Below, one piece after another: positions 1 to 9,350 of a stretch of DNA of 29,378 nt. Below the pieces are notes generated by a model. The model saw only the letters and a program-made list of their open reading frames with translations, did no database searches and was not told the DNA's origin. The stretch's first letter is position 1, and each line of letters opens with the position of its first letter. This DNA comes from Chara braunii. Its lineage: Eukaryota; Streptophyta; Charophyceae; Charales; Characeae. The translations under genes and the position numbers were made by a program. The stretch covers positions 753,786-783,163 of the forward strand of contig BFEA01000333.1 in NCBI GenBank assembly GCA_003427395.1. The letters are read 5' to 3'.

Positions 1-727
1 CGCACTTTGTTGTACTTGTTTATATGGATTTCGGTTAGTGTTAATGCCAACCTTGGGCCTAACACTATTTGTTATGGTGTTTAAGTTTCATCTGACAGAT
101 TAAAGGATCGAGATCAGCGGGCGACGAAGCAAGAGCATTCGAGCAGCTGGAAGAGGCCAAGGGGTTGAGGGTCCGATGGGGCTTTTCAACTTGGTTTTGT
201 TGTCGGCTCCGGCTACGGGCCCGCTTGGCAGGACCGATGGGGTGCCGACAAGCCCCTCCTGCCAGAGGTCATCAACGGGTGGTCGTGAGCCGACCCGACC
301 GTAATGGACAGTTTTGGATGGGTGCGGGTATGCCAAAAAGGGTATGCTGTGGTCCGGCTGGGTGTGAAAATTTCCTGGGTGGAATTAAGTGAGGTGGAAA
401 AGTTTCAGGGCGGCATGGCTGGTTGTTGAAAAAGTTCATGGGCAGGTACGACTGGATGGGGGGTTGGTTTGGGTGACCCGAAGCTTGAAGGCTAGTATAC
501 TAGTATACTAAGTATAGGTATTACTTAGTATTAGGGTCAAGGCCGCGAGGGCGCAATATTAGTTTGGCCTGGCCCCTCCACTTTCACAACCAGGCGGCAG
601 GTATTGGGGTCCTACGAGTAGTAAGGATTCGGCCTGCCCGATTTTTTTTCCCGCTGTTTTTCAGTTTCAACAATATTGTGAGTATGCCCTCAAATGGGCG
701 AAAAAGGCGTAGCTGACCAACGGGTTC
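1..727. other. G-rich sequence without recognisable gene
   Basis: Positions 150-480 are rich in gggtgcgg / ggctgggtg motifs, like 4640-4935. At 490-515 there are short overlapping palindromes built on tagtatacta. The open frames here are short and match nothing I know. Confidence 0.5.
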
Positions 728-912
728 GGTTCCACACCCACGAAATGTGTAAAAAGTGAATGAATCTTTCCCTAGAACAAGGAAAGGTACACCACCATTT
801 GTTTTCTTCTTTTGTGCATGCCGTCACAAGAAGAAAACAAATGGTGGTGTACCTTTCCTTGTTCTAGGGAAAGATTCATTCACTTTTTACACATTTCGTG
901 GGTAGTGGAACC
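728..912. repeat. Near-perfect foldback (inverted repeat), 89- and 88-nt arms
   Basis: The left arm 728-816 is the reverse complement of 825-912 with an 8-nt spacer (catgccgt). The arms differ by only one 2-nt indel near the spacer and one 1-nt insertion near the outer end. The ends read ggttcc...ggaacc. I see no clear target-site duplication. It could be a foldback or MITE-like element, an inverted duplication, or a library or assembly foldback; the small differences argue against a simple copying artefact. Confidence 0.95.
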
Positions 913-1178
913 GGGCCCCCTGTGGCTTTAGTGTTGTCGGCGCCAAAATTTTGAAGTTCGACATCGAAGTTTCGATTGTCCTGCAGTGCAGCAATGGTGA
1001 ACGCATGCGCGCTATTGCAAGGTTGGTGGCAAGCGCTGCAATCGTGGTGCAAGCGGGTGAGGCAATGGCTAGCGTGGCGAAAGCAGGCACAATGGCGGCA
1101 AAAGCATCGTAAGCTTGATGAGGCATGGTCGTGCAGGTACAGTGGCCAGCTTACAAAAGTGGTGAGGCACTTCATGTG

Positions 1179-1180
<2 letters not shown>

Positions 1181-1244
<64 letters not shown>

Positions 1245-1259
1245 GAGAGAAAGAGAGAC
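1181..1259. repeat. (GA)n microsatellite 1
   Basis: A GA tract with a few interruptions, directly before the first copy of the 141-nt duplication. Confidence 0.95.
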
Positions 1260-1397
1260 CATACCTGGTAGTAGCGGAAGCTTTTAACGGCGGGATCGAC
1301 TGACGTGCGGGAGCAGGCACAGGTACCTGCGGGCTGCACTGACGAGGTACGCGGAACGGGCACGTGGCAGAATAAAGGCACACGGACCAAACATTAC

Positions 1398-1471
<74 letters not shown>

Positions 1472-1613
1472 ACATACCTGGTAGTTGCGGAAGCTTTCAA
1501 CGGTCTGATCGACTGACATGCTGGAGCAGGCAGAGGTACCTGTGGACGACACTGACGACCTACAGGGAACAGCCACGTGGCACAACAAAGGCGTGCGGAC
1601 CAAACATTACGGG
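1260..1613. repeat. 141-nt segment duplicated at 213-nt period, with (GA)n between copies
   Basis: Copies 1260-1400 and 1473-1613 are both exactly 141 nt with no indels. I count about 23 mismatches (roughly 84% identity). Each starts catacctggtag directly after a GA tract and ends accaaacattacggg. The unit is therefore GA tract plus 141 nt. A short GA stretch also follows copy 2 (1621-1636). Confidence 0.95.
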
Positions 1614-2046
1614 ACACATAGAGAGAGAGAGAAAGAAATGCAGATCGTACGGTCTGACTGTGGTATTTATTAAAAAAAAGTGGTTTGTTATCTCTGTCCT
1701 CTTCTGAGAAGTATGAGTGTATGAAAGCGAATGTTTTTTTTTTTCCTGTCGTTGTTTGTGCGGCGCCCAATGCAGCTGTGATGGCAGGACGTTCTCTGCC
1801 AGGGACGACGAATCACTGACGATAGTCATTCACGGTCGAACTCTTATTTGTTAGCCAACTGTCACTCCTCCCCCCCCTTACCTCCCCCCCCCTCCTCTTA
1901 CCCCCATATTAACCCTCCCCTCTGCAAGGATCTTGCTAACCGTCGAAGGGCGGGAAGCTATGAACGGCGTATTTATCCTGTTGTTGGGTTTTTTCTTAAC
2001 CAGTATGTGTCTCTTTCTGCTTTGAAATATTTTTACTGTCTACTCT
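1614..2046. other. Low-complexity stretch without gene
   Basis: It contains short T runs (1734-1744) and C/CT runs (1866-1920). No coding signal was seen. Confidence 0.5.
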
Positions 2047-2241
2047 GAAAGAAAAGGGCGGGAAACACCAGTATATTGAAGGAAAAGCGCGAGAAACACG
2101 AGTATGCTGAAGGAAAAGCGCGGGAAACACGTTGATACGGAAGAAGAAGGGAGGGAAGCACGGTGATACTGAACAAGAAGGGTTGGAAACACATTAATAC
2201 TGAAGAAGGGAGGGCAACACGTAGAGTGAAAGGGAAAGACG
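2047..2241. repeat. 31-nt minisatellite
   Basis: Units start at 2047, 2078, 2109, 2140, 2171 and 2202 (five exact 31-nt steps; the sixth unit is 26 nt), then a partial one at 2228. The consensus begins gaaggaaaagcgcgggaaac. Divergence rises towards the right end. Confidence 0.9.
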
Positions 2242-2276
2242 TTTTTCTAATCAGTTTCATATGTGTCCCGTTGTCC

Positions 2277-2400
2277 ATCGGCCTTTTGGCTAAGATCATT
2301 TATCTGTTATTGGCCTATTGGCCAAGATCAAGTGTAGTATCTGTTCGGATGAGTTTAATATTTGATCCATGGTCCATCAGACGGTTCGGACCACATATAA
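2277..2400 (+). ncRNA. U2 snRNA-like sequence: partial and fuller 5' half in tandem (probable pseudogene or U2-derived repeat)
   Basis: At 2277 the canonical U2 stem I region appears (atcggccttttggctaagat), then skips part of the branch-site region. A second, fuller copy follows at 2311-2400. It contains ggcctattggccaagatcaa and gtgtagtatctgtt, with GTAGTA (2334-2339), the motif that pairs with the intron branch site. Stem I is a perfect GGCC/GGCC. Stem IIa is changed but still pairs (GGAT 2347-2350 with ATCC 2365-2368) around the conserved tttaatat loop. A IIb-like stem pairs TGGTCC (2370-2375) with GGACCA (2388-2393). A T-rich Sm-like run (A-T8-G, 2439-2448) follows, but I cannot find stems III/IV or the plant snRNA upstream element. 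A working gene is therefore unlikely; a 5'-truncation-type pseudogene or derived repeat is more likely. Confidence 0.65.
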
Positions 2401-2779
2401 GAGGGAGAGGGGGGAAGGAGATTAGATTGTTTATTTTTATTTTTTTTGTTGAAAAAATTCCCTCCTCGTTTTTATTCTCTTTGCTTGTGTCGAACCACAT
2501 ATAAAAGAAAGAAAAGAAAAGATGGTTTATTCCTTTTGTTTTATGTCTCTTCTTCGTAATCTTTTTTGTTTTTTCTTCCCTCAGTAAACTTGTGGGAATC
2601 AATTTTTTTCCCCCCCACCTAGGGGACTCCATAGCTGGACGTTCGAGGAAGATACTACAGCAACTTGTGCGCCAAATAAGAGGGTTTACGGGTGATGTGT
2701 CCAACGTTTTTTTTTTTTTTTCCTGATAATCTTGAGAGGGTCATTGAGCAATCGTTTCTCAGCGGGTCAAATTTAACTT
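2401..2779. other. T-rich low-complexity stretch
   Basis: T and A runs with a repeat of accacatataa (2390 and 2495). No gene was recognised; the missing hAT 5' portion could have been here. Confidence 0.4.
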
Positions 2780-4010
2780 GTGTAGATGGGATCAGGAGTG
2801 TGTACAAATGGCATGCTTGTGTTGATCACAAGATAGCCAATGTTTAGACAATTATTTTAAACAAAACAATCGTAGCTCAAAATTGTGTTAGATCTGCTCC
2901 ATTCTTCAAATTTGAAGATCGGGCACCTGAAATTTTTGCGTTGGTTGAGAATTGCAAGGAATTGGTTCGTTATTTTGAACATACAAACCTGCAAAATTAT
3001 CTAAAGACGTCACTTAAACAGGAAAATGTTACAAGATGAAACTCATTATTACGATTGTTAGACAGTGCGCAAGCCAATTACATTGATGTGACTAACATTC
3101 TGATGCAGTGTAACCGTCTTGGCTTGATTGCAAACATTGACCGTGATTTGTTGATGGAGTTGTCTGAGTTCGTAAGGCGTTCTCAGAAAGCAACTCTCAA
3201 GCTTTAAAAGTTCATTGAACCAACCCTTCACCTTGTCATTTTTTAACGACATTCATTGTTTCATCATTCTCAGATTCGGACGCAATCGTTAAAAATAGTC
3301 GATGGGAGTGAGAAGGAGGTTGTCATCCGACCGGATTTCAACAACCTCAAGGTGATCAAGGGTTTGGTTAAGGAAGTTATGATGGAGAAATGGTCGATAG
3401 AGAACATACATGTTGTCGCACGACTTCTTGATCCTCGATAGAAGGATCGGCTCGAGAATTTTGATATTGTATGTTTTCAGGTGAAGCGGGGGAAGACTCA
3501 GTTGAAAATAATCATGTTGAGTTTTGCAAGCTGTGAGGGTGAGCGCTAAAAAAATGAGCATGAATCTGATGTGCACCGGTCTTTGCAACAACGAAGGGTT
3601 GATATGAGTGTTCCTTCTCTAGATAGCTCGGATGATGATGAAGACCGATGAGTGGAGATGCAAATGCTATACTTTTGACTGAGCAAGAACGTGTGAAAAA
3701 AGAGATTGATATTTAGTCTGATCTCAAGTTGACCAAAGAAGAGAAGTGTAGCTTCGACCTGCTGAAATGGTGGAAGGCACGGGGGATTACTACGGTAACT
3801 GTCTCAACTTCAATTCAGATGGTGTTGAAACCTTCTTTGCCAATCATGTCTTGAACAACCCGGACAATTTTGTGTGTGTCAGCCTCCAACGCCAAAAACG
3901 AATGTAATTTTTCAGATGCCAGCAATACAATCACCAAGAAGCGCAGTATGTTGAATCCATCGGTGGTGAATGATGTGTTGTTTGTGCAGTCCAATATTGA
4001 CCTGGTTTAA
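2780..4010 (+). pseudogene. hAT-superfamily transposase fossil
   Basis: From about 2780 to 3645 one frame, interrupted by several stops, reads as a hAT transposase core: WHACVDHKIANV (2809-2844), PFFKFEDRAPEIFALVE, LKTSLKQENVTR then TGA (3037) where the family has Trp of RWNS, NIDRDLLMELSEFVRR, KFIEPTLHLVIF, and IHVVARLLDPR followed by TAG (3439). After a frame change near 3650 the C-terminal dimerisation region appears: FDLLKWWK (3753-3776), then NECNFSDASNTITKKRS (about 3900-3950) and VNDVLFVQSNIDLV ending at TAA 4008. No intact ORF remains. The N-terminal BED-type zinc finger was not found, and no matching terminal inverted repeats could be paired. Confidence 0.85.
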
Positions 4011-4123
4011 GGAACTACAAATGAATGGGACTCTAGAACTGGTTATGAGTAAATACTAACTGAATTGTAAGAGATGTGATTTATTTATTTTTTTAAGAAA
4101 TGGAGGTCGGGATAAGGTGGGAG

Positions 4124-4345
4124 GAGATCAATCCTTCTCCTTTTTCGGGAAGTAATCAATGTCTATCTCCCAGGATTGTGCAGTTTTTGCAAACAATATG
4201 TCTCACCGTCTCATGGAAGCAACGATTTTGAGGTCAATCCTTCTTCTTTTCCGGGAAGTAATCAATGCCTCTCTCCAAAGATAATGCAAGTTTTGTAGAC
4301 AATTTGTGATTTTGTCACTTGTGTGCTATGGAAACAATGGTCGTA
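4124..4345. repeat. 106-nt tandem duplication
   Basis: Units begin at 4124 and 4230 (gagatcaatcc / gaggtcaatcc) and share ttcgggaagtaatcaatg, tctcc and a catggaagcaacg-type end. A third partial unit may begin near 4333. Confidence 0.8.
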
Positions 4346-4639
4346 ACCCTCCTGACCTTTACGGGGAGAGGCATGAATTCAGCAGTTTACCATGTATTTG
4401 AATGTTGTGAATCTTGTGATGCAAGCCTTGGGCACTGAGCTTTTTTCTTTTTAAGTCTGTTGACTCACCTTCGCAATTTCGTGACATGTTTAATATACAT
4501 AACATTTTCTCAAATTATCTTCAAGTGTTTGAATGTGTTAGTGAATTTTAACCAAAGTTGTGGTGTATGTGGTGATTTATAGATGAAAGGTAAACCTCTT
4601 ACATATAGATGTGTAAGTCTAAAATAACAGGGGAAAAAA

Positions 4640-4935
4640 AAAAACGGGGTATGTCGGGTTGTAAAATTTAGGCATGGATGAGGTCGAACACGGGTGGACG
4701 AAAATTGGTCCCAGGTGTGGGCGGATGCGGGTGGATTAAATTAAGGTCTGGGTGTGGCTGGGTATGGCTAAGGATTTTTGCACAGATGCTAGGTAGGCTG
4801 GGCACAGGTAAAAGAACATTAAATTAGCCTTGGTGGGTTGGGTCTTGGTAAAAAAAATTATACTTACGTGGGTGCGGCTAATATGACCCATCAAGGCTTG
4901 GGCTGGGTCAGATGTGCGTGGGAAAAAAAATTGGT
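4640..4935. repeat. GGGT-rich segment, possible hAT subterminal region
   Basis: Variants of gggtgcggct, gggtatggct and ggtgtgggcgg recur every 10-30 nt. Many plant hAT elements have such short G-rich motifs near their ends, and this one lies 0.6 kb past the transposase stop. Similar wording occurs at 300-480. Terminal repeats were not demonstrated. Confidence 0.35.
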
Positions 4936-5077
4936 TTGACGACCTCTACCTCCTGTCCCTAAGTACTGTTTTCTCTTGTTATTTTATTTTTTATTTTAAT
5001 TTTTAATTTATAGTACTGGTCCTATTTCTTGGGACACAGTGTCGGTACCGGTCCCGAAAACTAGTGTTGGAACTAAC

Positions 5078-5325
5078 GGGGTTAGCTTAGTTGGTACACC
5101 CGTGAACTGTTGAAATACATACCCGAATTCGAACTCCTCTGGATACAGATGGGTGGAATACAACAATTTTGACTTGCCTGGGATCGGTCAGTCGGATGTT
5201 AATGTTTTGAGGTCATCACCGTGGCACAATCCCTCGGGACATTTGTTGAAACATGGAATGATGCCGAAGCTGTGAGGATGGTCTGGTGCATACAGACCAT
5301 GTGCAGGTAGTTGGAAGTTTGGGGA
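5078..5325 (+). repeat. tRNA-derived SINE-like copy 1
   Basis: An A-box-like gttagcttagttggta begins at 5081 and a B-box-like aattcgaactcc at 5126. The roughly 45-nt spacing is that of a tRNA gene. The body continues through ggtcagtcggatg and ctcgggacatttgttgaaa to about 5320 and aligns with copy 2. There is no intact tRNA cloverleaf, so this is a tRNA-derived repeat rather than a tRNA gene. Confidence 0.7.
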
Positions 5326-5369
5326 CCTTGTTCCTCCCTGAACCGTAGTTTAAGGGACATCCTCTATAG

Positions 5370-5600
5370 CAAGTTAACTCGGTTAGTATACCCATGAACT
5401 ATTGAAATGAAGAACTAAGTTCGAATCCAGGTGCAATCAGATGGCAGAATAAGATATTTCTTAATTACTTGACGTCAGTCAGTTTGAGGATGATATCTCA
5501 AGGTCACGACAACAGCTCGGTCCTTCGGAACATTCGTTAAAATTGGAAGTGGTGCAGAGCACAGTACCATGGCCCCTGTGCAAGGAGTACATGTATAAAT
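5370..5600 (+). repeat. tRNA-derived SINE-like copy 2
   Basis: The head (aactcggttagtata, 5376-5390) and a good B box (agttcgaatcc, 5418-5428) match copy 1, 290 nt upstream in the same orientation. Shared body blocks include gtcagtcagtttgagg, atctcaaggtcacgac, ccttcggaacattcgtta and ctgtgcaagg. The limits are approximate and no poly(A) tail is seen. Confidence 0.7.
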
Positions 5601-6238
5601 CGAGGATGAGTCTTTGTCTATCATTCTTTTTTGTGTCTCGAAGCACTATTGGACCACGAACCATCAGAGTGTGTTGTAGTCAAGAGGAAGAAGTTTAGCA
5701 AGGTTGACGAAGACAATGAGGGGAGAGAAAACACGTGAGAAAGGAGGATGAAAGTGTGCATCTTGCCCGTTCCGTGACGAAAACGGACGAGCGAAGGTGC
5801 ATTCCAGGCGTTTTCAGGTGCTACGAGGTCATTGGTGGGGTCAGAATTTTGCTTTCGGGAGTGGCCTGGCCGCAACAAAATATAAGGGTTGCGCAGAAAA
5901 AAGAGGGATTGACCTTTTCGTAATTATGACGGAAAATACATTCCAGCTTTTATACTTTTTGTAGATAGTGAAGATCCGTAACAGTGCGTGCAAGGCCGTT
6001 GTGATTGCATTCGCAGTCCCCGGTTTGGTCATTGTTACAGTGATCATGTTGATTGTAGCCGGGTTCGTACTGATCATTGCGCTCGTGCTCAACGTAGTGG
6101 TTACTATCATCATTGGGATCGACACCATGGTCGTGATGAACATTGTGCATATCACCCTGCTACTCTGCGCATCCCGATGTTCGTCGTGATCTCATGTTAT
6201 TTGTAGTCGCCTCCATCTGGCAGTAGGTACGGTGGTCG

Positions 6239-6239
<1 letters not shown>
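5601..6239. other. No gene recognised
   Basis: A hydrophobic + frame (5968-6189) and a hydrophilic His/Asp/Asn-rich minus frame (6150-5950) are complementary readings of one biased stretch. Neither matches a family I know. Confidence 0.4.
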
Positions 6240-6325
<86 letters not shown>

Positions 6326-6361
6326 TTTTTTTTCTCTCTCTCTCACACACACACACACACA
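6240..6361. repeat. Compound microsatellite (CT)n-T run-(CT)n-(CA)n
   Basis: CT dinucleotides occupy 6240-6319, T-rich 6320-6333, CT 6334-6344, and CA 6345-6361. Confidence 0.95.
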
Positions 6362-8065
6362 GTGCAATCCTTCGTTCCGCTCTGAGATTTGAGATTGAAT
6401 GTACCCGACCAGGATCTTGGTCAGGCACATTGGGTAAGGACGCATAGGGGACATGCTTCTACTGAAAAGGGAGAGAAATAGAAAGGAGGTGTGAATGCAC
6501 ATACCCGGTCTTGGCGGTGACCTACGTGGACGATATCTACGTATTTGGGGTATCGACAAAACTGGCATTCTTGGAACACGGACAAGAAGTCAATGTGCAT
6601 GCAAGTCGGTATGCTTAGCCCACGAGGTAGGAAAAACTTGAGTGGTGGGAGCCATGTGTAGTTGTATCGTCAGCCAACTATGATCTGTTGTGAGAAGCCT
6701 AAGTGTGTGTATGTCTGTTGGGACACGAGAGATGGAGGGTTATGCCTAAGTTGGGTGAAGGTCACAAAACTTCCTAGTGGCGGCTCTCAAACAAGGCTGA
6801 CGTACAAATCGGTTGGCGGACTGGACACAGATGCGAGATATGGAAGTCTGGTTGAAGCGGCATACCTATTGGCAGGCACTCATGTGTCCTAAGCAGAGCT
6901 CAACAGGAATAGGAGCTTCGAATGGGGTAGAGGGACAACAACTCCTATGATTTGGATTCTTAGTGCGGATACAAGCTGAGGGACACGTACCTGCGCATGG
7001 AGGTGGTCTATATGGTCGATGCCTACATTTACGTCAGCGGCTGTTGTGTTTTGCTAGGGGGGACGGCGTGTGTTGCTGCTGGTTTTGACTTCGGATTAGT
7101 GGAATCCTTAGAATAAATTGTTGTTGTTCAATATTGCGCGAGCTGCCTCTGATTCGAAAGCTTGTCGTTGTTCCTTACTGTTGTCATAGTGGGGGCCTAT
7201 AGTAGCTGCAAAGGAATGAGATTGATGTTGTTGTTTCCTTTGGGGGAAGAGTTAGAGATTATAGTGTCAGTTGGGCACTTGCGGTGCTTTTGTTGACTTC
7301 TGTATCATGCATTCCGCTATACATTTGCTGCGCAGAACTATGAAAATGTTGTGCATGGACACCACAACGGAGTATAATGAGTTTTGTTGAGTCGTTGCGT
7401 TTCCGCTTGTATTTTGAATAGAGTACAGGCATTGCGCTCTATTTGAGAGTGACCCTTCTAGACTGAGCAACGGGATTTTGGTCAAGAGGAGTTACATTTG
7501 TGACATGGAGACTCGTAAGAGGGTCATTACTCAGCATTTTGGTGTGGGTTGGTTATCTACTCTGTTTTTTTTCTTTGCCACCATTGTGGGGCCCTCTAAC
7601 GTGTCCATATCTCAAGACTCACCCATATAAGTCTAAGTGCATCATTTATGGATCTAAGAGACTGAACAATTTTTTTATCTACCATTCTTACTCTCAGTTT
7701 AGTCTATTGGTTCGAAGAGGAAGGCGGCAGGTAGGATTGCAACCCGTAATTTCGTGACAAGGCCTCTATGGGCGGTTCGCCCCACTGATTGAGGGAGTTC
7801 TGCCAAAATCTATGCGAGGTTCTGGAGGCAGAAGACTGTCAGGTATAACTTTATTTTCCCCTGTGTGAACCTACTATACCCCTACCATTACATCTCTCTA
7901 GTTTGTCTGAGAGTTATGCATGCGTTCCTCTATGATTTTTGTTTCTTTTCATAATTTAGTCATATTAATTGAAAGGAATGCATGCGTAAATTTTAATTTT
8001 TATTTTGTTTGGACTGAGACTAAAGGATAAAGTGAGGGAAGGTGGGAGGAAGGTGGTATTGCTTG
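6362..8065. other. Gene-free stretch
   Basis: No intact gene. A short frame near 6500-6610 reads PVLAVTYVDDIYVFG, which resembles a Copia-type RT YVDD motif, but no flanking RT homology was found. The rest shows nothing recognisable. Confidence 0.4.
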
Positions 8066-8520
8066 CGTTTGACCGGGTCAATCAAACGTTGGGCATTGTT
8101 TCTAAATTAAATGACCAAGTGTTATGTTTCTTGCTTATTTTTTTAAGGACCAGCGATTGTTTATGAGTTGAATGACCTGGTTGTTGTGTTTATTTCTAAG
8201 GGTTTGGCTGCCTGCTTTTTTTAACTAAGCATTGTTTCTAAGTTGAATGGTTTGGTTTATTTGTTTCTTTTGGGGTTTCTGATCGTATTTGGGTTGAATG
8301 GTCAAACTTTATAATTTTGTGTCTCTTGGGATAGACTGAACATTGTTTCTAAGTTGAATTGTTCAGTCTCTTGTTTTATTTTGAGGAAGATTTTTTTGTG
8401 AAGGGCTAAGAATTGTTTTTAAGCTAAATGGTTTAGCCTGAAAGAGTATAATTGAAAATACTTTATTAATATTTGTATGAAAACAGGTATCTGGACATTC
8501 TTTCTACGCTTAATGTTTTA
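8066..8520. repeat. Hairpin array 1: about seven units with conserved loop and variable complementary stems
   Basis: A core close to CATTGTTTCTAAGTTGAATG recurs near 8094, 8155, 8230, 8286 (shortened), 8341, 8411 and 8496, at 55-86-nt spacing. Each core is enclosed by a different but complementary pair: TTGG/CCAA (8089/8115), ACCAG/CTGGT (8149/8177), ACTAA/TTGGT (8224/8252), GTTT/AAAC (8275/8304), AGACTGAACA/TGTTCAGTCT (8333/8360), GGCTAA/TTAGCC (8404/8433), ACATT/AATGT (8495/8512). A further hairpin CGTTTGA/TCAAACG (8066/8082) precedes the array. No function is known to me. Confidence 0.75.
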
Positions 8521-8599
8521 GCTTAAGTTGTGAACGTAAGTGGAATCAGCGTATAAAATTTCATATATTTATTTATGTATTATATCATTGGTAGGTTGG

Positions 8600-9350
8600 G
8601 CATCATTAGTTGGGAGATCTAGCCATGTAAGCCAGTAGAAAGCATGGACAGAAAATAAATAAGATTCAGAGTATAAAATTGAGAGGTAACCTGGACAGGT
8701 TGAACTCATTCATAGTAAGTTAGATAGTCATATCTTATACCCATGATAACACAAGATGCAGTGAGATAGTATAAACTTGTTTATTTTTAAACACAAATGA
8801 GACTTGGTTTGGATATCTATAAGTTAGAATGACCTGACCGTTTGTGAGAAGAGAGAATGAAGGTGTTAATTTAATTGTTAAATGTAAATGTGATGCAGAG
8901 GTCAGGTGAATCCATAAATTGATGGTTGTTCGACCATACGCGCATGTTACTTGTCTAAGCAAGTTGGACTACTCAGAAGTTTGGTAGTCTAGTTTTATGT
9001 TATATGTCATTGTTTGGGCTAGCTAGCCACACCATAAGTTTGTGTGTTCTAGTCATATGCCTCTTATTGTTTGTTCAGGCAAAGACTGGACCCCCTCAAA
9101 AGTTGAGGCCGCCCAATGTGTATGTCAAATGTTAAGGCTAACCAGCCTCACCATAAGTTGGCGAGGCCCAGTCATATGCCTTATGTCAATCCTCTAGGCA
9201 GAAGCTAGTCACACCATAAGTTTATGTGACATGATATGTCGTACGTTTACTTGTTCTGTCGGGCTAGTGCATCATAAGTTGGTATGACCTAGTCATATAA
9301 TTTGGCAGGTTAGTCATACCCATAAGTTGGGTTGTTTGATCTTATGTCTT
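8600..9350. repeat. Hairpin array 2: units with CATAAGTT loop and variable complementary stems
   Basis: The core cataagtt recurs at 8975, 9034, 9098, 9153, 9216, 9274 and 9322 (steps of 48-64 nt), with weaker units at about 8615, 8712, 8819 and 8914. The pairs beside the core are GACTAC/GTAGTC (8967/8984), CACAC/GTGTG (9028/9042), CCTC/GAGG (9094/9105), GCCTC/GAGGC (9145/9163), GTCACA/TGTGAC (9208/9225), GT-CAT/ATGAC with a bulge (9267/9284) and ACCC/GGGT (9318/9329). In two units an outer CTAG/CTAG pair is also present. A ctagtcatatgcctta-like linker follows many units. Confidence 0.8.

Noticed and set aside
1069-1770. 233-codon minus-strand frame
   Set aside because: It is built from SLSLSL runs of the GA tracts plus the 141-nt duplication; no domain.
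5078-5600. Functional tRNA genes
   Set aside because: A- and B-box-like parts exist, but no acceptor stem or full cloverleaf can be drawn, and copies share non-tRNA body sequence.
5968-6189. Small hydrophobic protein gene
   Set aside because: It starts at GTG, has no family match, and the opposite strand is equally open; this looks like composition bias.
8066-9350. CRISPR-like array
   Set aside because: The conserved part is the loop and the variable part forms stems; spacers are not unique blocks between identical repeats, and the context is a eukaryotic nuclear genome.
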